The notes under the pieces were generated by a model. It had not been told where the DNA came from. It worked only from the letters and a program-made list of their open reading frames with translations, and made no database searches. From NCBI GenBank assembly GCA_028277795.1, contig JANQFP010000167.1:1-47469 (forward strand): a DNA stretch of 47,469 nucleotides, given 5' to 3'. Every line of letters begins with the position of its first letter. The first letter of the stretch is position 1. The stretch comes from Rhodospirillales bacterium. Its GTDB lineage: Bacteria > Pseudomonadota > Alphaproteobacteria > Rhodospirillales > JANQFP01. Below, piece after piece: positions 26,301 to 35,577 of the stretch. Both the position numbers and the translations under genes were made by a program.

Positions 26301-26546
26301 GGGGCAGCGCCGTCCGCCGTTCCCGCCGGCTCTCCCGGCGCCCCTCGGCCCTCGAGCACCGTGCGGGGTTCGCTCGAGGGCTTTCTCGGGTGTAGGCGCT
26401 TCGGCAGTTGACGGAATGAACCTGTGGATAGTAGGTCTCCGTCCCTGAAGCAGTCCAAGGTTGGGTGAGAGATGGATCCGCCACGTATGGAGGCTCAGGG
26501 CCGGCGCGATCCTCAACACAGGATTGCCGTTGGTTGGGAGGAGTGC

Positions 26547-27056
26547 ATGAAGACACGAACGGTTTGTTTGCTTGCCGCCGCTCTGTCGTTGACCGCGTGC
26601 CAGACCGGGGACGTGATGGACGAGGATGCCAGCGCCCTGGAAAAAGCGATTCATGCCAACGACGCGCAGGCCGTCGAGCAGGCGTTGAAGGCCGGCGAGG
26701 ACCCCAACAAGTTCATCACGGTGCAATCGCGGGGCTTCAACCGAGGGAGACGGACGGACGTGGCGCCGTTGCGTTGGGCCGCCAGCCTAGGAAATCCCAG
26801 GATGGTCCAGGCGCTTCTCGCTCACGGCGCCAGCGTTCACGACCGCGGCAATGCGCTGTGCATGGCTGCGTGGCAGGGCTCGCCGGTCATCGTCAAGGCG
26901 CTGCTGGATGCGGGTGCCCAACCCAATCCGCCCGGGAAGTGCTTCGCCGGCCGTCCCGACGCGGAGCGGGTGAGTCCGGTGGTGCGGGCGCAGAAAGCCG
27001 GCAACGGGCAGGCCGCCGAGATCATCGCCGCGGCCGGCGGAAAAGCCGAGTACTGA
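26547..27056 (+). CDS. Ankyrin-repeat lipoprotein
   Basis: 169 residues. MKTRTVCLLAAALSLTAC gives a signal peptide with lipobox LTAC, so it is probably a lipidated envelope protein after cleavage before Cys18. The mature part has two to three ankyrin repeats: ALEKAIHANDAQAVEQALKAG, APLRWAASLGNPRMVQALLA, and ALCMAAWQGSPVIVKALLDAG. The repeats suggest a protein-binding role. A strong GGGAGGAG (26536-26543) decides the ATG at 26547 over an earlier one at 26472. The 246 bases upstream contain no other gene. It lies inside the duplicated interval described at 27109-27291. Confidence 0.75.
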   Translation: MKTRTVCLLAAALSLTACQTGDVMDEDASALEKAIHANDAQAVEQALKAGEDPNKFITVQSRGFNRGRRTDVAPLRWAASLGNPRMVQALLAHGASVHDRGNALCMAAWQGSPVIVKALLDAGAQPNPPGKCFAGRPDAERVSPVVRAQKAGNGQAAEIIAAAGGKAEY

Positions 27057-27108
27057 ACGCGGTCGGTGCCGGGGCGATGCCCCGACCAGTCGACCACCGG
27101 AATGCGCC

Positions 27109-27237
27109 TCACGGCATGGCGATCTTGCCGGGGTTCATGATGTTGTGGGGGTCGAGGGCGCTCATGAGCGCGGCCATGACGTTCGGGGCCTCGCCGTGCT
27201 CGGTGGCCAGGACCGGCATCTTGCCGAACCCGACGTC
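27109..27237 (-). pseudogene. 3' remnant of an FAD-linked oxidase (copy of 28223-28351)
   Basis: Minus-strand residues GFGKMPVLATEHGEAP..., ending LDPHNIMNPGKIAMP and a stop at 27109, match the last ~41 residues of the intact oxidase at 28223-29614 (about 90 percent of bases by hand count). The rest of that gene is absent: the sequence switches at ~27236 directly to the 3' end of the disulfide oxidoreductase in the opposite orientation. There is no start codon of its own, so this is a gene fragment, not a gene. Confidence 0.85.
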
Positions 27238-27291
27238 CTGTTCAGCGAGCGTACCCGCAGGATCGTCCGCTTCCTGGCCCGCTTCGGCTGA
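27238..27291 (+). pseudogene. 3' remnant of the disulfide oxidoreductase (copy of 26247-26300)
   Basis: Encodes LFSERTRRIVRFLARFG and a TGA stop, differing from 26247-26300 at 2 of 54 bases. It abuts the oxidase fragment at ~27237. This order (oxidase inside, then oxidoreductase inside) is what a tandem duplication with breakpoints inside both genes would leave. Confidence 0.85.
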
Positions 27292-27293
27292 GA

Positions 27294-28190
27294 TTACTGG
27301 CTCGGGGGCTTGCGGCGCCGTCGGGACAGCAGGACGGCGGCAAAGAGACCGCCGGCGACGATGCCGACGACGGCGGTGACGCCGATGTCGTCCCAGTTCC
27401 CGCCGCCGCTGCCGGCCGCGGAGACGGGTGCCCCGGCCGGGTCGTTGCGCGCCACCAGGTCCGTCATCAGAGGCCGGATTTCGCCGAGCAGGGCGTCGAG
27501 GGTCCCTTGATCCGCGTAGTCCCGGTAGAGGCTGTACTGCAGCACGTACCCGTGCACCAGGGTCTGGGCCGACACGCCGGCCACCACCTTGGACATGCCG
27601 GCGGCCTCCGAGCGTGCCAGCAGGCCTTGATAGATGGCTGACCCGTCCCGGTGCAGCATGCCGAGCTGGCGCAGCCCGGAGACCGTCAGGTCCCCCATCT
27701 CGTCGCGCAGGGCCGGGTCGAGGGCTTGGTTGACGCGCTCGGTGATGGTCTTCTCGTCGATGTCGATCCCCTGCTCCACGACCTGTGCCACCTGGTCGAG
27801 GAACGAGGCGCGATCCACGCCGCGGACCTTCTGTAGCCGCCCCTTGATGTGGGTGGCGAGCAGGATGCCGTAACGGGACATCCCGGCCCCGGTTCCGGCC
27901 CGCATCCCGTCCAGCTCCGCGCAGTCGACGAAAATGGCGACCACGTCGTTGATGCCGGCATTGGCCTTCCGTTGGATGTCGAACAGGACGCGATCGACCT
28001 CGTAGGTGCCCTCGTCCAGGATGCAGTAGCCGGGGCCGGGATCGAAGGCGACGGTCTCGTCGCCGACGCGCAGATCGGCGGCGCCCGCAGCGCGGGCCGC
28101 CGTCAACGCCATCCACGAGGCCAACAGGACGACCGATGCGGTCCGGTCCATCACCCGCTCCATGGCTACCGGGACGGGAGCTTGGCGCAT
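27294..28190 (-). CDS. Secreted, C-terminally anchored protein of unknown function
   Basis: 298 residues. N-terminal MRQAPVPVAMERVMDRTASVV... then a hydrophobic core and ARAAGAA gives a signal peptide. The main body (~40-265) is polar, with cysteines (GYCILDEGTY, VDCAELDGM) and helical stretches; the end has GVTAVVGIVAGGLFAAVLLSRRRRKPPSQ, a hydrophobic segment followed by an arginine-rich tail, the pattern of a C-terminal membrane anchor. No family recognised. Start: ATG at 28190 because GAGGGCGGAG lies just upstream; ATGs at 28163 and 28151 are alternatives. It ends three bases from the end of the fragment at 27238-27291, within the duplicated interval. Confidence 0.65.
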   Translation of the reverse strand: MRQAPVPVAMERVMDRTASVVLLASWMALTAARAAGAADLRVGDETVAFDPGPGYCILDEGTYEVDRVLFDIQRKANAGINDVVAIFVDCAELDGMRAGTGAGMSRYGILLATHIKGRLQKVRGVDRASFLDQVAQVVEQGIDIDEKTITERVNQALDPALRDEMGDLTVSGLRQLGMLHRDGSAIYQGLLARSEAAGMSKVVAGVSAQTLVHGYVLQYSLYRDYADQGTLDALLGEIRPLMTDLVARNDPAGAPVSAAGSGGGNWDDIGVTAVVGIVAGGLFAAVLLSRRRRKPPSQ

Positions 28191-28222
28191 TTCTCCGCCC
28201 TCGGCAAAGTGATTCGGGAGGG

Positions 28223-29614
28223 TCAGGACGGCAGCACGATCTTGCCGGGGTTCATGATGTTGTCGGGGTCGAGGGCGCGCTTGAGCGCGGCCATGACGCT
28301 GAGGGCCTCGCCGTGCTCGGTGGCCAGGAACGGCATCTTGCCGAAGCCGACGCCGTGTTCGCCGGTGCAGGTCCCGTCCATGGCCAGGGCCCGCATCACC
28401 AGGCGCTCGTTGAGGCGCTCGGCCTCGGCCAGCTCGCCCGGGTTGTCGGGATCGACCAGGATGACGAGATGGAAGTTGCCGTCGCCCACGTGGCCCACCA
28501 TGGGCGCCATGAGGAAGCTCTGCTCCAGGTCGGCCGCGGTCTCGGTGATGCACTCGGCGAGGCGCGACAGGGGCACGCACACGTCGGTGGTGAAGCCCCG
28601 GGAGCCCGGCCGCAGGGCCAGCGCCGCGTAATAGGCGTTGTGCCGGGCCTGCCACAGGCGGTCCCGGTCCTCCTGGCGGGCCGCCCAATGGAAGGCGGCG
28701 GCGCCGTAGTCGCGGGCGATGCCCTCGACCACCTCCACCTGCTCGGCGACGCCCATCTGGCTGCCGTGGAACTCGTAGAACAGGGTCGGCTCCACGGGGT
28801 AGTCGAGCCCCGAGTAGCGGTTGACCGCGTCCATCTGGGCGGCGTCCAGCAATTCGATGCGGGCGATGGGCACCCCCGACTGCACCGTGGCGATGACCGA
28901 GTCCACGGCCGCCTTGATGTCCGGATACGAGGCCACGGCTGCGCGCACGGCCTCGGGGATGGGGTGCAGGCGCAAGGTGACCTCGGTGATGACGCCGAGG
29001 GTCCCCTCGGAACCCACGAACAGACGGGTGAGGTCGTAGCCGGCGGCCGACTTCCGCGCCCGGCGGGAGGTGCGGATCACCCGTCCGTCGGCGAGCACCA
29101 CGGTCATTGCCAGGACGGCGTCGCGCATGGTGCCGTAGCGCACCGCGTTGGTACCCGACGCGCGGGTCGCCGCCATGCCGCCGATGCTGGCATCGGCACC
29201 CGGGTCGACGGGGAAGAATAGACCGGCGTCGCGCAGATCCTCGTTGAGCCGCTTGCGGGTGACGCCGGCCTCGACGGTGACGTCCATGTCCTCGACGTTG
29301 ACGGCGAGGATGCGGTCCATGCGGGTGAGATCGATGCTGACCCCGCCCTGCAGGGCCGCCACGTGGCCTTCCAGCGAGGTTCCGGCCCCGTAGGGAATGA
29401 CCGCCGCCCCGTGGTGGGCGCAGGCCTGGACCACGCGGCTGACCTCGTCGGTGGTGGTCGCGAAGACGACCAGATCCGGGGCGCGGGGGGCATGGTAGGA
29501 TTCGTCGCGGCCGTGCTGCTCGCGCACCGCGTCCGCGGCCGTCACCCGGTCGCCGACGATGGCGCGAAGCGCCTCGACCAGCCAGCGGTCCGCGGGCGCC
29601 GCCTCAGCCGTCAT
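28223..29614 (-). CDS. FAD-linked oxidase, D-lactate dehydrogenase/GlcD-like
   Basis: A 463-residue flavoprotein of the vanillyl-alcohol oxidase/PCMH family that oxidises a 2-hydroxy acid such as D-lactate or glycolate, passing electrons to the respiratory chain. Seen: VIPYGAGTSLEGHVAALQGG (FAD pyrophosphate loop), FFPVDPGADASIGGMAATRASG, and LTRLFVGSEGTLGVITEVTL. The C-terminal cap has FTTDVCVPLSRLAE, MVGHVGDGNFH (active-site histidines), and CTGEHGVGFGKMPFL. Length and motifs are those of intact Dld/GlcD. Start: ATG at 29614. The last ~127 bases have a partial copy at 27109-27237. The substrate is not resolved by sequence. Confidence 0.88.
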   Translation of the reverse strand: MTAEAAPADRWLVEALRAIVGDRVTAADAVREQHGRDESYHAPRAPDLVVFATTTDEVSRVVQACAHHGAAVIPYGAGTSLEGHVAALQGGVSIDLTRMDRILAVNVEDMDVTVEAGVTRKRLNEDLRDAGLFFPVDPGADASIGGMAATRASGTNAVRYGTMRDAVLAMTVVLADGRVIRTSRRARKSAAGYDLTRLFVGSEGTLGVITEVTLRLHPIPEAVRAAVASYPDIKAAVDSVIATVQSGVPIARIELLDAAQMDAVNRYSGLDYPVEPTLFYEFHGSQMGVAEQVEVVEGIARDYGAAAFHWAARQEDRDRLWQARHNAYYAALALRPGSRGFTTDVCVPLSRLAECITETAADLEQSFLMAPMVGHVGDGNFHLVILVDPDNPGELAEAERLNERLVMRALAMDGTCTGEHGVGFGKMPFLATEHGEALSVMAALKRALDPDNIMNPGKIVLPS

Positions 29615-29712
29615 CCCTCGTGGCCTCCCCGTTTCTTCACAAGCTGGGACCTCGGCGGCGCCCCGTCAAGACGCGGCTTGCCCGCCGTCGGCCGCCGTGA
29701 CATGGTCGGCCC

Positions 29713-30435
29713 ATGACCGAGACCGCGGCGCCGGACTATCGGGGCCCCCTGGAACAGGGGGTCGCCACCATCGTCGTCCAGACCTTGGACGGCGCGGCCA
29801 GCGTCGAGCGGCTGGTCGGACTGTGCGACGCGGCCTTCGCCTTCGCCGACGGCATGATGGCCGACATGCGGGGCAAGGAGCCGCCGCCCCAGCCCCTGGC
29901 GTGCGCCGCCGGCTGCGCCTACTGCTGCATCGGGACCACCGTCGAGGTGACGGCGCCGGAGGCGGTGCGCCTGGCCGAGGCCCTGACCCAGCTCGACGAC
30001 GACACGGTAGCGGCCATCCTCATCCGGGCCCAGCACGTGAGCCGCCTCAAGCAGCAGGTGGCGGCGGGCGAGGCGGCGCCGGAGCTGCCCGGCGGCTTCG
30101 TCTGTCCGTTGCTCCGGGACGGCCGTTGCGCCGTCTACCCGGTGCGGCCCCTGGTGTGCCGCGGCTTCAACTCCTACGACGCGCGGGTGTGCGAGCGCCG
30201 CAAGGTCGAGGGAGACGCCGACGCCGACATCCGCGGCTATGGTCACGACCATGTGGTGGCGGCGTCGGTGTTGGCCGGCATCCGCCGGGGCCTGACCGAG
30301 GCCGGCCTGGCGGCGCCGGTGCTCGACCTGGCGCCGGCCCTGTGGATCGCCGCCAGCGAGCCCCGGGCGGCCGAGCGCTGGCTGGCCGGCGAACCCGTCT
30401 TCGCCGCCGCCGAGATCGCCGCTCCGTCCGCCTAG
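29713..30435 (+). CDS. YkgJ-type cysteine-cluster protein
   Basis: 240 residues with the YkgJ/zinc- or iron-chelating cysteine pattern: CAAGCAYCC (C-x3-C-x2-CC), then GGFVCPLLRDGRCAVYPVRPLVCRGFNSYD (C...C-x2-YP-x-RP-x2-CR) and a further Cys in ARVCERR. This arrangement is believed to bind a metal or Fe-S cluster. No signal peptide. The N-terminus (~1-55) and C-terminus (~190-240) are helical. Codon use is native. It stands alone between the divergent oxidase and gatC, 61 bases upstream of the latter, so it may share gatC's transcript. Confidence 0.8.
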   Translation: MTETAAPDYRGPLEQGVATIVVQTLDGAASVERLVGLCDAAFAFADGMMADMRGKEPPPQPLACAAGCAYCCIGTTVEVTAPEAVRLAEALTQLDDDTVAAILIRAQHVSRLKQQVAAGEAAPELPGGFVCPLLRDGRCAVYPVRPLVCRGFNSYDARVCERRKVEGDADADIRGYGHDHVVAASVLAGIRRGLTEAGLAAPVLDLAPALWIAASEPRAAERWLAGEPVFAAAEIAAPSA

Positions 30436-30496
30436 GTTGCGCGCCGCCGGCCGGCGGTGATAGCGTCCGCCACCCCGACCCGCGGAGCGCCCCGTC

Positions 30497-30780
30497 ATGG
30501 CCATCGACAAGACCACCGTGCGGACCATCGCGTCCCTGGCGCGCATCCGTGTGCCGGAGGACGAGCTCGACCACCTGGCGCGCGAGCTCGACAACATCAT
30601 CGGCTGGGTCGAGCAGTTGAACGAGGTGGACACCGACGGCGTCGAGCCCATGACCAGCGTCGCCGACCTCACCCTGCCCCGGCGCGACGACGATGTGACC
30701 GACGGCGACTATCCCGACCGGGTGCTGGCCAACGCGCCGGACCGGGAAGGCGGCTTCTATGCCGTGCCCAAGGTGGTGGA

Positions 30781-30784
<4 letters not shown>
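30497..30784 (+). CDS. gatC: Asp/Glu-tRNA amidotransferase subunit C
   Basis: A 95-residue GatC, which stabilises the GatA-GatB complex that converts Asp-tRNA(Asn) and Glu-tRNA(Gln) to the amidated forms using an amide donor. Seen: [22 protein letters not shown] at the N-terminus, [22 protein letters not shown] and [13 protein letters not shown], as in known GatC proteins. ATG at 30497. Its stop overlaps the gatA start by four bases (ATGA), so the two are coupled. Composition is native. Confidence 0.95.
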
Positions 30785-32247
<1,463 letters not shown>

Positions 32248-32251
32248 ACGC

Positions 32252-33376
32252 GTGCCCGAAAAGCCCCGCATTTGTCTGGTCTACACCGGTGGAACGATCG
32301 GCATGGTCGAAGAAGACGGCGTGCTCCGTCCGCCTGACAACCCCGAGGATTTCTTGGATATGGCGCCAGAACTTAGGGGGTTCGTGGATGTAGACACGTG
32401 TTTTCCGATGAACAAGGACAGCACGAACATGAACCCGCGGGATTGGGAGAGAATCGCGCGGGAAATCCATAAACGCCGCAACGACGGATACCAGGGGTTC
32501 GTGGTGGCACACGGCACGGACACCATGCATTTCACGGCCTCCGCGCTGGCCTTCGCTTTCGGACCAAACCTGAATTTCCCGATCGTTCTTACGGGGGCAC
32601 AAACACACCCGCAAGTGCTCCATGGCGACGCGAGGATCAACCTTATTCGTGCCTGTAAGGTCGCGCTCGAGCCACTGGCGGAAGTGAGCATTTGTTTCGG
32701 CGATTTCGTCTACCGTGGTTGCCGCGCGCAGAAGAAGGACGAACGCCGGTTCGATGCCTTCGAATCACCAGCTTTCCCGCCGCTGGCCTATATCACTGAG
32801 ACCATCGACATCCAACCCCTGGCACAACTTGAGAGACCTCCCGAAATGGCGGGGGAGGTCAACTTTAGACCACACTTCTCCGATGGCGTACTTCAAGTGT
32901 CCCTAATCCCAGGCCTTGAGCCAGACATTCTCCTAGAATCGGTTCTTGCGAGCGGCTGCAAGGGTGTGATCTTGCAGTCATTTGGGGCGGGCAATGTGCC
33001 TGACCGTGACGCGGGTGAGTTCTCTTTCGAGGAATTCATTGGCGAAGTCGTTGGCCGCGGTAAGCCGATCATTATCACAAGCCAGTTCCCTGCCGGCTCC
33101 ACCCTTTACTCGAGCTACGCCCCCCACCAAACGGCGGTGAACGCAGGCGCCATCCCGACTGGGAACATGACCAGTGCGGCTGCCGCGGTAAAATTCCGCT
33201 GGGTGCTGTCGCTGGTCGAGCGAGAGATACAAAGTGGCGTCGTGCCCATTGGTCAGAGGGTGCAACGGATCGCCAAATTGATGGAAACGAAGACCGTAGG
33301 CGAACTAGGTCCCGCCACGGTTGAACTCGCGGACTCAGTTCCCAATAACGTTGAACTTCGGCGAGTTCTCCGCTAA
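32252..33376 (+). CDS. Type I L-asparaginase homologue, coupled to gatA
   Basis: A 374-residue asparaginase/glutaminase-family enzyme expected to hydrolyse L-asparagine to aspartate and ammonia. Seen: ICLVYTGGTIGM with nucleophile T15, VAHGTDTMHFTASAL with T89 and D90, YRGCRAQKKDERRFDAFESP with the active-site Lys (K161 or K162), and QSFGAGNVP near the C-terminus. The catalytic set is complete. There is no signal peptide and no N-terminal SH3-like domain as in archaeal GatD, so this is closer to cytosolic AnsA. Start: GTG at 32252 with GGAG at 32241-32244 inside the gatA end, four bases after the gatA stop. It is therefore part of the gatCA transcript. Composition is intermediate and unlike native genes. 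Confidence 0.85.
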   Translation: MPEKPRICLVYTGGTIGMVEEDGVLRPPDNPEDFLDMAPELRGFVDVDTCFPMNKDSTNMNPRDWERIAREIHKRRNDGYQGFVVAHGTDTMHFTASALAFAFGPNLNFPIVLTGAQTHPQVLHGDARINLIRACKVALEPLAEVSICFGDFVYRGCRAQKKDERRFDAFESPAFPPLAYITETIDIQPLAQLERPPEMAGEVNFRPHFSDGVLQVSLIPGLEPDILLESVLASGCKGVILQSFGAGNVPDRDAGEFSFEEFIGEVVGRGKPIIITSQFPAGSTLYSSYAPHQTAVNAGAIPTGNMTSAAAAVKFRWVLSLVEREIQSGVVPIGQRVQRIAKLMETKTVGELGPATVELADSVPNNVELRRVLR

Positions 33377-33417
33377 TTAAGTAGCAGGCGATATGCGATT
33401 ATGAAAGTTTTTGTGCC

Positions 33418-34914
33418 ATGAACGCCAAAAGACCCGAGGCAAAGGTTTTCGTGCTTTATACGGGCGGCACCATCGGCATGCGGCCGATCGATCCAGAGAA
33501 TCCTGCGAGTCCGCTGGTTCCCGCCAGCAAGGAGGATCTGGAGAAGTACGTGCCCGGGTTGGGGGAGGCTGAAGGGATCCATTGGGAGATCCACCCGCTG
33601 GTTGACCTTAATGGCAAAGAGGTGCCGCCGGTTGATTCGTCCGAGGTCAACGCGAACCACTGGTGTTACATGGCAGGCTGTATCGAGGACGCTTACGACG
33701 ACTTCGATGGTTTTGTGATCCTCCATGGCACCGATACCATGGCTTACACGGCCTCCGCCCTCTCCTTCCTGCTGAGTAATTTGGCGAAGCCCGTCGTCGT
33801 GACTGGATCGCAGCTTCCCATATCCCATGTCCGCACCGACGCGGTTCAGAACTTTGTTAATTCTGTCCACATCGCCGGATACAAGGCGACAGGCCTGCCC
33901 CTGGTTCCGGAAGTGACCATTTGCTTCGCCGACTCCCTTCTGCGTGGGAACCGGGTCCGCAAGGTGAGCACGTCCGCGTGGCAGGGTTTCGACACACCGA
34001 ACTACCCCAAGCTCGGGGCCATCGGCGAGTATATCAAGATCAACGAGGACGTCGTCCGGCCTCCCGCGGATAACAACGACTCGCCGTTTTTCGCTTTGAA
34101 GGAGTTGGTTACGAATGTGATGGACCTGGGCATCTTCCCGGGGCTAAAGGCCTCCGAGCTCGAGGCGATCCTCGGCCTCGACGTCAGAGGATTCGTGTTC
34201 CGGACGTTCGGTGCTGGCAATGCACCCAGCGATCCCGATTTCCTCGACGCCATTGCCAAGGCGGTGACTGGCATCGGCGAGAGAGGCAAGGTCATTCTCA
34301 ACGTTACCCAGTGCAACCAAGGCATGGTCGAAATGGGCCTTTACGCCGCCAGCAGCGGCTTGCTTGAGCGAAAGGTAATCAGCGGTCTCGACATGACGCC
34401 CGAGGCAGCGCTGACCAAGATGATGTGGCTCTTGACGACGGAGACCGGCGAGGAAATTGGTCTTCAACTTCAGATAGACCAGCGAGGGGAACAAAGCGAG
34501 AGTCTATTTGACGTTCGCTTCGGCGAAGCTGGCAAGAAGTCTCAACCGATGGACGTTGTAAAGGCGACAGCCCGGCCGTCGGGGCAGTTTCGAAAGGATC
34601 GACTCAATCGCGCCGTACTGCGGGTTTCCGGCTTGGGCTTCGCCGATGCCAAGAAGGACGAAGACATCGAGCTCAAGGTCTTCATCAATATGCCCGGCGC
34701 GACCGCTACCACTTCTGAAAATGACCCGCATTTCGCGGTAAATTTCAGACAGCCTTACCAGGGAGCGGACGACACTGTCCTGATTCAGGACGTCACGCCG
34801 ACTGTGAAGCGAGTCGTCGAAGAGGGCAGGCCCATCAACGTCACCCTAATCCCTGGGGGCGGCAAAAAGATTTGGTACAACGGCCTTTACTTGGCTTTGT
34901 TCGGTCGCGCATGA
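33418..34914 (+). CDS. Asparaginase homologue with ~150-residue C-terminal extension
   Basis: 498 residues, longer than ordinary type I asparaginases (about 330-350). The N-terminal ~345 residues show FVLYTGGTIGM with nucleophile T18, ILHGTDTMAYTASAL with T105 and D106, LRGNRVRK with K182, and FRTFGAGNAPSD, so the active site looks complete. The C-terminal ~150 residues (KATARPSGQFRKDRLNRAVL, KVFINMPGATA, NFRQPYQGADDTVLIQDV, VTLIPGGGKKIWYNGLYLAL) are probably beta-rich and match no domain I recognise. Start: ATG at 33418, 41 bases after the first asparaginase. The two paralogues differ strongly in sequence, so this is not a recent duplication. Intermediate composition. Confidence 0.8.
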   Translation: MNAKRPEAKVFVLYTGGTIGMRPIDPENPASPLVPASKEDLEKYVPGLGEAEGIHWEIHPLVDLNGKEVPPVDSSEVNANHWCYMAGCIEDAYDDFDGFVILHGTDTMAYTASALSFLLSNLAKPVVVTGSQLPISHVRTDAVQNFVNSVHIAGYKATGLPLVPEVTICFADSLLRGNRVRKVSTSAWQGFDTPNYPKLGAIGEYIKINEDVVRPPADNNDSPFFALKELVTNVMDLGIFPGLKASELEAILGLDVRGFVFRTFGAGNAPSDPDFLDAIAKAVTGIGERGKVILNVTQCNQGMVEMGLYAASSGLLERKVISGLDMTPEAALTKMMWLLTTETGEEIGLQLQIDQRGEQSESLFDVRFGEAGKKSQPMDVVKATARPSGQFRKDRLNRAVLRVSGLGFADAKKDEDIELKVFINMPGATATTSENDPHFAVNFRQPYQGADDTVLIQDVTPTVKRVVEEGRPINVTLIPGGGKKIWYNGLYLALFGRA

Positions 34915-35041
34915 CGGCGAAAGCGGCACGGAGACTGAACTGTTCGAAACGGCAGCACCCCTGTCAGGTCTTACCGCGCCTGTGGTGCGTTGAAGGGAGA
35001 GGGCGGTTAATCGAATCGAGTTGTTCTTCAACTGAAGCGCG

Positions 35042-35063
35042 TTTTTGGCTGTACGCCCAAAAA
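35042..35063. other. Hairpin with T-tract and A-tract arms, start of AT-rich cassette
   Basis: TTTTTGGC (35042-35049), loop tgtac, then GCC-c-AAAAA form a stem of eight pairs with one bulged base. The T-run precedes the stem and the A-run follows it on both strands, so it is not a standard intrinsic terminator. It stands in the 236-base gap after the second asparaginase, where the composition becomes AT-rich; apart from it and a weak 77-residue frame I see nothing else in that gap. Confidence 0.35.
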
Positions 35064-35150
35064 AAGGGAAAGCGTGCACCATGGGAAATGACGATGGAAA
35101 ACGGCATTTGCGATCGCCGCGAATGCATCGTACGGCATGTATGACCCAAT

Positions 35151-35540
35151 ATGCAGCACATTCGTGATGTCCTGATAACCGTATTCGGTGCATATTTAGG
35201 CGTGGCAGGATCGAAGCTATACGATCTGTTTCCGCAAAGTTTTTGTTTTGCCAGTACGTATATCATAGTAAGTTTATTGGCCGTATCATCTGTCGCGTTG
35301 ACACATCGCCTAATGTCGATAAACATTGGGGAATTAATTATAGGCGCGTTTAGAGCGATCGCGCTCGTTACGATTGTATTTCTCTTATTTTCTATATATA
35401 TTCTCGCAGTCATATACCTAGACAAAAGCAGTTGCATGTTTCTGATTTTGAAATATTATTTTCCAATTGCTTTACTAGTTTTATTCGGGGTCGCTGTTTC
35501 TGTTATACAGACTATTCAGACAAGGCACCAACCGCAGTGA
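35151..35540 (+). CDS. Small four-helix membrane protein of the AT-rich cassette
   Basis: 129 residues, unrecognised. Four hydrophobic segments are visible: ~5-20 (VLITVFGAYLGVAG), ~33-50 (STYIIVSLLAVSSVAL), ~62-90 (IIGAFRAIALVTIVFLLFSI), and ~98-120 (FLILKYYFPIALLVLFGVAV). Short charged loops lie between them, and the C-terminus is polar (TIQTRHQPQ). Base composition is strongly AT-rich compared with the chromosome. The ATG at 35151 has no clear ribosome-binding site. It precedes a second small membrane protein by 37 bases. It may be an inner-membrane effector or sensor of the cassette; that is inference only. Confidence 0.6.
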   Translation: MQHIRDVLITVFGAYLGVAGSKLYDLFPQSFCFASTYIIVSLLAVSSVALTHRLMSINIGELIIGAFRAIALVTIVFLLFSIYILAVIYLDKSSCMFLILKYYFPIALLVLFGVAVSVIQTIQTRHQPQ

Positions 35541-35577
35541 AATCAACAATTTGCACCACTGCAAGAGGTCAAAAGCC

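Noticed and set aside
32252..33376. Idea that the first asparaginase is a true GatD
   Set aside because: Archaeal GatD has an extra N-terminal domain and a GatE partner; this protein begins directly at the asparaginase core and the locus already encodes GatA and GatB.
35042..35065. Intrinsic terminator after the asparaginases
   Set aside because: On either strand the T-run comes before the stem rather than after it, so the usual terminator order is not met.
34911..35144. Possible 77-residue gene overlapping the second asparaginase stop (ATGA)
   Set aside because: The overlap suggests coupling, but the product has no helix, signal or motif and its composition is irregular; evidence was too weak to list it as a gene.
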